The translations under genes were made by a program, and so were the position numbers. The notes beneath the pieces were generated by a model, which was not told where the DNA came from, searched no databases, and saw nothing but the letters and a program-made list of their open reading frames with translations. Shown piece after piece: positions 47,627-56,332 of a stretch of 64,000 nt of DNA. Numbering within the stretch: position 1 is the first letter of the stretch; each line of letters opens with the position of its first letter. The stretch comes from Garcia nutans (lineage: Eukaryota; Streptophyta; Magnoliopsida; Malpighiales; Euphorbiaceae), in contig CANTUV010000024.1 in the NCBI GenBank assembly GCA_947685225.1, positions 13,286,001 through 13,350,000 on the forward strand, given 5' to 3'.

Positions 47627-48122
47627 CACAATGCTCTCGATGTAAATAACTTCTTTAATTATGCCATACACACTGAACTCAGATTCTAGATTTGGACAAC
47701 GGGTCACTGTTGGCAATTTAATGCCCACTGTATAAAATTTTGGCCAATGGCCCACTATGACACGAATGCCCACTGAATATGGTGACACAGAGTGTCCACT
47801 GATGGCATAGAGTGCCCACTATCACTTTGGATATCCTCCCTTTGGCTAGCTATTCAATCCCATGCTAGATCTAAAATTAGCATGATTTGGGTAATTCAAT
47901 AGTTTTTAATTAACATTAAATTATGCACAACACTTCAATGAACAGTTCTTTGATCAACACTTGGTATCACACATATTTTATCATATATTCATAGTAAATC
48001 TGTTACACTACCTGTTAGGGTTGATTTCAAAAATACTCCTTACACTTTAAGGACTTATAATCTTTACGGCTAGAATTACACATGAAAACAAAGCAAAAAG
48101 TTATTTTGGCAATTTCCCCAAG

Positions 48123-48415
48123 TGACACGCCCAGTGCATAGGCGTGTCATTGACCATGTCATATGCTCATTCTCACAGAAGCTTTGACATGCCCAATGAC
48201 TCGGGTGTGTCTCTGGCCGTGTCATTTAAGTTGCATTACAGTAGCTATGACACGCCCATTGACACGGGTGTGTCACTGGCCGTGTCATTTATCCTTTATC
48301 ACAGTAGCTATGACACACCCAATGACACGGGTGTGTTACTGATCATGTCTTCAATGTTGAAACACAGCATCGTTGACACGCCCAGTGACATGGCCGTGTC
48401 ACTGGTGGTGTCAAG
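48123..48415. repeat. 63-bp palindromic minisatellite, five units (5' LTR of element 2)
   Basis: Units at 48123, 48185, 48248, 48311 and 48374. Same array as 33017-33310 in the partner LTR, with point differences that weaken some palindrome arms. Confidence 0.92.
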
Positions 48416-49962
48416 CAAAAATTTGTATTTCGAACACTTATCAACTTAAACTCCATATATCCAAATATATGATATCAATAGATCAAAACTAGTTTCTTTG
48501 ACTTAGAAAGAGCATATATTAAGTATTTTTAGTAAAAACTCATCAAAGATAACTCAATCAATCACTTTATATAATAAAATTCATAAAAGTTCAGATAGTT
48601 GCAAATCAAAAATATATAAGCACATACCTCTTCAAACTCTTCTTTTTCTCTAATCACTTATTGATAATCTCAACTTTTTTAGGCTAGTCTTCTAAAAATT
48701 TATAACTAGATGTGATTTTCCTCTTAAGTTTTGATTAAAGCCTTGGAAAGAAGGAAGAAAGGAGAAGTTTTGGTGGAGAAGATGGTAATGAACGTGGAGA
48801 GAAGAAAGAAGGAAGAAGAAGAAAGAAACTTCTGCATAAATACACCTGTCCATACATATATATATAGAACTTAATCTAGTGTGGCCAATCTCATCTTAGC
48901 TATGGTGCACCCTCTTTCTTATCCTTTGATTCTAATTAGATTCTTAGTCTCGTAAAATCATAAAAATGCATAATTTCTTCAATAAATTTTTAAGATCCAC
49001 TATTTAGATCACTTATCCATGTCACTTATATCACAATTCACTATCAATTATCTATATTAAATCAACGTTCAGTATTTAGAATTTTAAACATTACATATAT
49101 CATGTATATTTTAACTATAATATATATATATTCAATGTTTATATTAAGTATATATTATGTATATACTATATATCTAGAGTATACATTAGGTATATATAGT
49201 ATATATATTATGTGTCCATGGTATACATTGTGTATACTAGTATTTATACTAGGTATATTTCATGTATACCCCTCTTCCATCACACTAATTAACCATTCAT
49301 ATTACTTATTTTAATGAATATTAAAAATGTGGAGGTTACAAATATTTCTTTTAAACTAAAAAAAATCTCAAACCAAAAAATAAAAAACTCTCTTGTACCG
49401 AAATCTTTTAACCTCAAATCCTAGACAGATCAACAAAAAATAAACATGTTAACTAAAATATGACAAAAAACTAACATAAACACAAAGAAATCTGAAAACT
49501 CATTAAGAAATTAAAAAACAAACATCAAAATTGTTATATTGGTGATGGCTTAGAAGAATATGATGGAGAATCAGAAGAAAATGATAGAAGAAATCTACAG
49601 TTTACATGGAGAAAGAATTTAAAGAGAGAGAGAGTTGAGAGAAAGTTATGAAAGGAGAGAGAAATTTAAGTGAAAATGCAGCTAGGATGCTTAGGATTAA
49701 AGTTTAGGATGTTTATATATAAATCCCAAAATGATGTCATTTTGCATAATATAATATATAATATATATTTTTTAATAGTTAGTCGGGGTTCAAGTCTACA
49801 CAAAAATTTAATGCCCAACTCAAAAATTGACTGAAACCCAAAATTTTTTTTAAAAAAATCTACCTATTATTGCTCGATTATGTAATATAGATCGATCAAA
49901 CCAGCTAGAAATGCTTCTATCTAGGCGGGTTTGATCAGATACTATTGTTTTGCACAACCCTA

Positions 49963-50131
49963 CTTTTCTACATTTCAAACTGACACCATACTCATTTTTA
50001 TGTATTTGACTATGTTTGCAGATGCATATGTTCTTTTAATATTCAAATATTTTTACTTACTACAATTAACAATGACAATAGTGGTTGCTTGCTTATTATC
50101 ACTCGTTCGCACTTCAAGTGGGCAACTATGA
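49963..50131 (-). pseudogene. MuDR-type transposase remnant, N-terminal side
   Basis: Minus strand reads a RTYASANIVKYIKMSMVSV block directly beyond the hAT-like target duplication. It is continued at 28006 downwards by sequence giving GTKKEHWRKS. In MULE transposases a block of this kind (an R-T-Y-x-x-x-x-I motif followed by a short helix and W-R-A-R-E-K) precedes the catalytic domain. This places both flanks of the nest in one former gene. Confidence 0.5.
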
Positions 50132-50189
50132 ATATTGTGAATACATAAAATAAACAAAAATGTATTCAACAAATATACGACATAGAAAA

Positions 50190-50668
50190 GATCTATATCT
50201 TTCTTTATTTGGAATCCTACATGTATATCAAAATATATGCAATATATACAACATATACATGATATTTAAAAGATTTATATATTTTTCATTTGGAATCTAG
50301 CATATATATTAAAATATATATGACATATACAACATATACATGATATATAAAAGATCCATATGTTTTTTTCATTTGTAATTCATCATATATATCAAAATAT
50401 ATGCAACATATGTAATATATACATGATATAAAAAAGGAAATCCAACATATATATCAAAATGTATAGAATGAATGCAACATATAAATGACATTTAAAAGAT
50501 TTATATGTTTTGTCAAATGGAATTCATCATACATGTATTAAAATATATACAACATATACACAACATATAAATATGTATATCTTTCTTCATTTGGAATGAA
50601 GTTATATATATCAAAATGTGTGCAACATATACAATATATAAAAGATCTATTTCTTCATTTAGAATCCA

Positions 50669-50699
<31 letters not shown>

Positions 50700-50875
50700 C
50701 ATATATATATATATATCAAAATATATATGACATAAAAAACATATACAAAAAATATAAAAAGATTTATATGTTTCCTCATTTGAAATCCATCATATATATA
50801 AAAATATATTCAACATATACAATATACATGACATATAAAAGATTTATATCATTAATTCTTGATTTGAAATATGAA

Positions 50876-50910
<35 letters not shown>
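50190..50910. repeat. AT-rich minisatellite of about 80 bp, proximal array
   Basis: A phrase like CATTTGGAATCCAACATATA, then CAAAATATATGCAACATATA and a TACATGACATATAAAAGAT run, recurs at about 50207, 50290, 50371, 50436, 50515, 50589, 50656, 50778 and 50860. A (CA)n/(TA)n run lies at 50671-50716 and a (TA)n run at 50880-50906. The ORFs over it are low-complexity artefacts. Confidence 0.8.
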
Positions 50911-50911
<1 letters not shown>

Positions 50912-51207
50912 CTCAGCAACACCAGCAATTTCCATTTAATACTAAAAATACAAATATAGAAAGAGAATGAATTAATAAGCAGCATACTCAAAAGAGTCTC
51001 TTTCATCATTAACATTTATTTGCAGTCATCAACAAAATCTTATTAAAATTTTCAATTTTTTCTCAAACTTTTGTTAGTGTCAAACAAAATGCAAACCAAG
51101 AAATCAAAATTAAACAAATCCCAGAACTCCCAAACAAATGTGGTGTCGAGTTAGACACAACACAACTAAATCATAGTAACCAACAAATTTCTTCAATCTT
51201 CTTCTTC

Positions 51208-52308
51208 TTATTCTTCTTCTTCCATAGGAAATCTCAGGTGCTTCCCTTTAGGAGTTGGCAAACCCTTCAAATGTAAAACACTTGGTGAAGTAATTTCTTC
51301 TTCTTCAACAATCTCATCATCACTGTTATAGCTAAATCTTGTATGATTCCCTGCAAATTTAGCAGCAGCCATGGAATTATTATTCTCATTCATACTTATT
51401 TTTCCAATTCCTTCACATAATGCATCCACTAATCTTCCATCATCATTATCATAATAATCATCATCAGAGTAATAATCTTCTTCTTCTTCTTCTTCAATTA
51501 TTTGTTCTTCCTCATCTTCATCATTAGTACTTGCATTAACTTGAATAGACCAATTAGAGGAACTATCATCATCTTTTGCTGGTGAAGATTTTTCTACTTC
51601 ACAAGTAGTCAGAACAAATGAACATTCTGATGATACATCAGAGATTTCAGATTTCTCAGAAAAATCCAGCATTAATGACCTTGCTAGACCTTTTTGCGAT
51701 TCAAGGCTCTCTTGGTTCTTATTCCCATCAAATATCTCACTTACCACCTGACAAATCTTCAATTGCTCTTCAATTACTGGTGAAGGAGTATCAGAAGCTG
51801 AGCCAATTTTGTTAATACTTCCATCATCTCCAGAAAGATTAGGGACTTGTGGTGTATTCGCTGGAGTAGGCGCAAGAAGACCAATTGGAGAATTGCAAAA
51901 TCCTTGAAGATGGAGAAAAGGACGATTCTTTAATAAGATCTTTGAGAGATCAGCTTCTTCTTCAACTTTCTGCAAAAGGGTCTTCACTTGACCCCTAAGC
52001 AATGCTTCTCCAGAACCAGGTGTATTATTGTTCTTTGCTCTATTAAAGCTTTTCTGCTTGGCTATGGCAGAAGATGGGGTCTCTAATAAGCTACCCATTG
52101 CAAGCCCAACAATCGGTGAATCATTTGTTATATCAACAAGTGCAGATCGATCTTGTTGTTGTTGAATTGCATTTCTTCTTCTTGATTTTGAAACCCCTTT
52201 TTCAGAATCTTCAATTTTCCTTGAGATGGGAATGTTGTTGTTACTGTTACTAAGAGCAGCCAAAGTTTGAGATCTCGTGACTCTTTTTGTCGATGATGGA
52301 GTCTCCAT
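51208..52308 (-). CDS. Intact single-exon plant gene of unknown function (366 residues), possible cell-cycle substrate
   Basis: ATG at 52308-52306, open to TAA at 51208. I do not recognise the family. The N-terminus METPSSTKRVTRSQTLAAL is basic and Thr/Ser-rich. Residues 54-62, RSALVDITN, match the destruction-box consensus RxxLxxxxN. They are followed by SPIVGLAMGSLLETPSS and several Ser/Thr-Pro sites (ETP ~77, NTP ~96, NSP ~140, PTPANTP ~148-153). A helical segment VKTLLQKVEEEADLSKILL spans ~108-126. Residues ~268-300 are a very acidic Glu/Asp/Tyr stretch, and the C-terminus ends KGKHLRFPMEEEE. There is no signal peptide or membrane segment, so it is probably nuclear or cytosolic. A D-box with CDK-type sites suggests a cell-cycle-regulated protein, but that is inference. 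It lies between two arrays of the same repeat. Confidence 0.8.
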   Translation of the reverse strand: METPSSTKRVTRSQTLAALSNSNNNIPISRKIEDSEKGVSKSRRRNAIQQQQDRSALVDITNDSPIVGLAMGSLLETPSSAIAKQKSFNRAKNNNTPGSGEALLRGQVKTLLQKVEEEADLSKILLKNRPFLHLQGFCNSPIGLLAPTPANTPQVPNLSGDDGSINKIGSASDTPSPVIEEQLKICQVVSEIFDGNKNQESLESQKGLARSLMLDFSEKSEISDVSSECSFVLTTCEVEKSSPAKDDDSSSNWSIQVNASTNDEDEEEQIIEEEEEEDYYSDDDYYDNDDGRLVDALCEGIGKISMNENNNSMAAAKFAGNHTRFSYNSDDEIVEEEEITSPSVLHLKGLPTPKGKHLRFPMEEEE

Positions 52309-52379
52309 TGAATTCGCAATTTCAAGAAGATGATTCAGAGAAGGAAAGTATCAAAAGGAAAACAGAGTAGATTTTTTTC

Positions 52380-52910
52380 GGATGTATATATATATATATA
52401 TATATATCAAAGCAAATGCAACATATACAACATGTAGATGACATATAAAAGATCTATATGTTTCTTCATTTAAAATAATCATATATATTTTTCATATATG
52501 CAACATATATATACAATATACACATGCAATATAAAAGATTTATATCTTTCTTCATTTTGAATACAATATATATATCAAAATATATGCAATATATGTAATA
52601 TGTACACAGCATATACATGATCGATATGTTTTTTAATTTGGAATCTAGCATAAATATTAAAATATGCATGACATATAAAACACATACATATATAAAAGAA
52701 CTATATGTTTCTTCATTTGAATCCATTATATATATCAAAATATATCCAACATTACAACATATACATGACACATAAAAGATTTGTATATATTTTCATTTGG
52801 AATACAACATATACATTGAAATACAAGCAATATATATATATATGACATTTTTTATTTGGAATCCAATATATGTATTAAAATATATACAACATATCATTAA
52901 CCAAATAATA
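52380..52910. repeat. AT-rich minisatellite of about 80 bp, distal array
   Basis: Same phrase as at 50190-50910, in the same orientation (CATTT-GAAT followed by ACATATATATCAAAATATA) at about 52468, 52553, 52637, 52717, 52793 and 52855. It starts with a (TA)n run (52383-52406) about 75 bp upstream of the ATG of the 366-residue gene, so the array may overlap that gene's promoter. Confidence 0.8.
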
Positions 52911-53423
52911 TAAAGCTTATTTGTTATGAATAGTATAATTTAATTAATTTTGAAATATCGATCTTGCCCCTGTATTTATTGCAATGTGTTTTAGTTTTTA
53001 AAGGACATTTTAGTCTTTGCATAACTAAGTTGGCCTCTTAACAGCTAAAAAGATTTAAATTACTTAAATGAGTCTTACTTCTTCAAAAACCAAAAGCAAA
53101 AATGATATCGTATAATGTTGTTTTTAAAGATCTAATAGTCTTTACACAATGAAGCTTTGAGCCCTGTGATGTCTGATAAGTTAAGCAGTGTGCACCACCC
53201 TTCTATCTTTTCAAACCACTCAATGTTGAAAATTCTCTCTCTCTATCCATCTTTCCAAATCATGATCAATTCATCTTATGCTTAAAACAATTATCTCTCT
53301 CTTTTCTTTGTTTTTCTATCTAAAAAGTAAAAAGGAATTTCTTCCTCACTTTGCTTTCCCCCAGCCTCGTCTTTAGATGTCTTCTCTAAAATATGACTCC
53401 GAACCTTCCAAATTAATCCTTCA
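52911..53423. other. Unique-looking AT-rich stretch, no gene seen
   Basis: Contains CT-rich runs (CTCTCTCTATCC at 53236, TTATCTCTCTC at 53290) that could belong to a promoter or 5' UTR. No open frame with recognisable similarity. Confidence 0.6.
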
Positions 53424-53773
53424 AACGAGTCTCTCTCATTAAGTTTATTTTCATATTCCTCTTTTTTATTTTTAGTATTTATTGTTTTGAGTTCTAATAT
53501 GATGTTTTTGGGTCAAAAATGGAAGGCAATGATGGTAAAATAAGGCTTAGGGCTTTGAAATTAAGGGAGGATCGGAGCAGCCTTATTAGGCCCTAATGTA
53601 TCTATTTCGTCGTCGGTGACAACTCTCTCTCATCAAGGTTATTTTCATTTTAATATTTTTTGCTTTTAGCATTTACTATTTTGAGTTTTGATTTGATTTT
53701 TTTTAGGTAAAAAATGGAAGGTGGCGATGGTACAAGAAGGCTTGGAACTGTGAACTTGAGGCTAGGTTGGAAT
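53424..53773 (+). repeat. Tandem duplication of about 195 bp, second copy cut by the Copia insertion
   Basis: Copy A (53424-53620) and copy B (53621-53773, continued at 62007-62045) share CTCTCTCAT-AAG-TTATTTTCAT, TATTTT-GAGTT, an AAAAATGGAAGG block and GATGTATCTATTTC. Each contains an ATG opening a short Lys/Arg/Leu-rich frame (MEGNDGKIRLRALKLRED in A, MEGGDGTRRLGTVNLRL in B). These could be remnants of a duplicated first exon, but nothing further is recognised. Confidence 0.65.
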
Positions 53774-55127
53774 TGTTAGTAAATCGAAAAATCTGCAACC
53801 CTTTTGCCGCAGCAGAAAACAAAAATTATCTTTCGATTTATTCCCAGGATCCATGTGATCCATTCAGTTCGATAAAAGAGATTCGAAACTAACCTTTTGT
53901 GTAGCTTCAAATCGATTAACAGATGCTGCCTTCTGAAGACGAACACCCTCTAGCGAAGTCCACACGAACGTACGCCGGTCTGAGTGCTAGCTCACCAATG
54001 GCAGTGGCTGAACCTTTTCAAAAAATGAAACTAGGGTTTTTAGGTTTTTCTCTTCTTTCGTTTTTTTAAAAACGAATAATGATCAGATCATCATCCCTCT
54101 AGCCCTTTTAAAACCGTTTAAAAGACTTTCCTTGTCAAAACCCTAACTGTCTATATCCTATATGGACCCACGTTTTTTAATAATTATTATCTAACAATAA
54201 TTATTATAACAATATTATTATTAATATCTAATAATAATAATAATACTAACAACAATAATAAAAATATAATTATTATTGTTTAAGTACAGCCTACGTTCTA
54301 TGTGTGTGACCCGATAGGCTCATATTAACTGGTAGTGTATTTCAATCTCTATTGAAATGCACAAATCATAATTGGCCTCTAGCAAGACATTACGACTACC
54401 CAATTAATCATGAGAATCATTATAAATGAAAACCTGAAATAGTACATGCATTAATCCCTTTGTCACACGATATCTACTTTGAACATAAGTCATAGTAAAT
54501 GTCATACTTATATTGTCCAAACTTATGATTACTCGATCTCCAAGTTAACTGATAAACAAATAAGATTGATCTTATATCAACTTATTTGAGCACGGCCATG
54601 CATTTCTCAGTTACACTTATCGAGGGGCCCAGAAGATATCTCTCTCATAGAGAGGGACAAATTCCATCTTGATTGTTCATTTTCCTCTACATAATTTATA
54701 CCATGTTCAAGCATAACCTTTATAATTATCTAGTTACAGATAACGTTTGATCATGTCAAAACATAATATTCCTTATGTTGGAAACTAGACAATCTCAAGT
54801 CAAAAGATTAAATGAAAACTATTATGAGATACACTTATGACATTAAACCATGAAGTGATATCTATGTGGGTCTATCCAATACACTGTTCTCTAACATGTA
54901 TCCATAATATTGATTTGTATCTTCATACCTATAATCATCTTATGATTATCAAATCAATATTACACTAGTTATATTTATTATTATCTCCATAACAATAATA
55001 AACCAGGGATATAATCATTATTATATATAACATGCAAACATAACAATGATAATAAAAACTTCTTTATTAATAACAAAATGAATAACATTAAGGTCCAAAT
55101 CAATGGCCTAGGGCATATACACTAACA
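53774..55127 (-). repeat. 3' LTR of the Copia element
   Basis: TGTTAGTAAATCG to ACACTAACA, 1354 bp, with a 6-bp terminal inverted repeat TGTTAG / CTAACA. It contains TAATAATTATTATC-type repeats (54178-54275). Confidence 0.96.
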
Positions 55128-55142
55128 GTCTCCCACTTGCAC
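55128..55142 (-). promoter_or_regulatory. Polypurine tract of the Copia element
   Basis: Minus strand GCAAGTGGGAGAC directly adjoins the inner edge of the 3' LTR. Confidence 0.85.
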
Positions 55143-55147
55143 TAGGC

Positions 55148-56053
55148 CTAGACTAACAAATATCTCATGCCCATAGACCTAGTGTGCTGATCATGCTTGA
55201 CCCGCGAGAGAGGCTTTGTCAATGGATCTGCTATGTTGTCATTTGTGTCAACTTTGCATATCTTGATATCACTTCTATCAATGATGTCTCGAATGAGGTG
55301 AAATCGCCTGAGTATATGCTTAGATTTCTGATGGGACCTTGTCTCTTTTGCTTGCGCTATGGCACCATTGTTGTCACAATAGATAGCCATAAGATTAGCA
55401 ATGCTAGGCACCACTCCAAGCTCAGTGATGAATTTCTTCAGCCAAACTGCTTCCTTAGCTGCATCTGATGCTGCTATATACTCAGCTTCTGTTGTAGAAT
55501 CTGCTACTGTACTCTGCTTGGAACTTTTCCAAGTAATGGCTCCACCATTCAATGTGAATACAAAACCTGACTGCGATTTGTAATCATCTATATCAGTTTG
55601 GAAACTAGTATCTGTGTAACCATTTACAACTAGCTCATCTTCCAAACCTCCATAAACCAAGAAAGCATCCTTAGTTCTTCTTAGATACTTAAGAATGTTC
55701 TTAACAGCTGTCCAGTGACCCTCACCAGGATCAGCTTGATATCTACTTGTTGTGCTCAAAGAATATGAGACATCAGGTCTAGTACATAGCATGGCATACA
55801 TAATAGATCCAATAGCAGAAGCATAAGGGATCTTATTCATTCTATCTCGCTCATCAGATGTCTTAGGACATTGATTCTTGCTAAGATGAATACCATGTGA
55901 CATAGGCAAAAATCCCTTCTTGGAATCTTGCATGCTGAACCTCTTCAACACTTTGTCAATGTATGTACTTTGACTTAAGCCAATTATCCTTCTAGATCTA
56001 TCTCTATAGATCCTTATACCAAGGATATATGCAGCCTCACCCAAGTCCTTCAT
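55148..56053 (-). pseudogene. Copia RT C-terminal part and RNase H
   Basis: 301 codons in frame with the upstream RT piece after a TGA that replaces a Trp codon (KVKD*LGNSF). It begins MKDLGEAAYILGIRIYRDRS and contains YLRRTKDAFLVYGG. The RNase H features are NGYTDTSFQTDIDDYKSQSG and STTEAEYIAASDAAKEAVWL, followed by the DNNGAIAQAKE and HILRRFHLIRDII blocks. It ends MGMRYLLV. RNase H removes template RNA during reverse transcription; the Asp and Glu positions appear intact. Confidence 0.93.
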
Positions 56054-56332
56054 TGAAAAAGAATTCCCTAATCAATCTTTAACCTTTTGTAAAGTGGGGA
56101 CATCATTTCCAATGATCAATATGTCATCTACATATAGGACTAAGAACACGATAGCACTCCCAATAACCATCTTGTAAACACATGGTTCATCTTCATTTTG
56201 AATGAAACCAAAGTTCTTAACTGTTTCATCAAAACAAAGATTCCAGCTTCGAGATGCTTGCTTCAATCCATAAATGGACCTTTGAAGCTTGCAAACCTTC
56301 CCAGAATTCTCAGGATTTACAAAACCCTCAGG
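56054..56332 (-). pseudogene. Copia RT catalytic segment
   Basis: A segment between two stops. After the TAA (YMT*PEGF, a Gln codon CAA changed to TAA) it reads PEGFVNPENSGKVCKLQRSI, GLKQASRSWNLCFDETVKNFG and the catalytic FLVLYVDDILIIGND. It then ends at the TGA at about 56068. The YVDD active site is intact. Confidence 0.93.

Larger units (their letters stand above)
31984..49095 (-). mobile_element. Ty3/Gypsy retrotransposon 2 (chromovirus-like), with element 3 nested in its 5' LTR
   Basis: The perfect 5-bp duplication TATAT flanks it (31979-31983, 49096-49100). On the minus strand: 5' LTR (38490-49095, interrupted at 39061-47626), PBS 38471-38484, gag, protease, RT, RNase H, integrase, 3' LTR (31984-33977). 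Pol is about 60-70% similar by eye to elements 1 and 3, so it is a distinct family of the same broad clade. All genes contain stops or frameshifts, and most of the integrase C-terminus is deleted. Confidence 0.92.
38490..49095 (-). repeat. 5' LTR of Gypsy element 2, split by element 3
   Basis: The two pieces 38490-39060 and 47627-49095 together give about 2.04 kb and align with 31984-33977. The break lies at AATAGTACAA / CACAATGCTC, which is continuous as AATAGCACAATGCTC in the 3' LTR. The outer end TTAAACATTACA keeps the canonical CA. Confidence 0.92.
28390..49340 (-). mobile_element. Old solo Gypsy-type LTR, split by nested insertions
   Basis: Starts TATAATACTCTTAAACCC (28390; first G of TG lost) and ends GGAGGTTACA (49340). 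Flanks AAGAT (28385-28389) and AATAT (49341-49345) may be a mutated 5-bp duplication. Without the nested elements it is about 2.46 kb. It shares LTR landmarks with the other Tekay-like LTRs: a CTAGAAGCTTAGTGG block (29021-29040) and TTGGGCCCAACAAAAC (29186). No internal coding region remains. It lacks the 63-bp array. Confidence 0.6.
28007..49962. mobile_element. hAT-like non-autonomous element, host of the nested insertions
   Basis: Left end GAGGGTTGTGCA (28007) and right end TGCACAACCCTA (to 49962) are short terminal inverted repeats. They are flanked by 8-bp near-identical duplications TTTTTCTA (27999-28006) and CTTTTCTA (49963-49970). An 8-bp duplication with a yAGGGnTGTGCA-like end is typical of hAT elements. 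Without the nested LTR elements it is about 1.0 kb (28007-28389 plus 49341-49962). No transposase is seen. MULE transposase sequence continues on both sides, supporting these borders. Confidence 0.65.

Noticed and set aside
50513..51015. Ile/Tyr/Cys-rich ORFs resembling membrane proteins (also 25516-25760, 52466-52771)
   Set aside because: They are translations of TA/CA-rich microsatellite and minisatellite sequence.
55184..55583. Plus-strand ORFs across the Copia RNase H (also 58331-59095)
   Set aside because: They are antisense shadows of a polyprotein with clear motifs.
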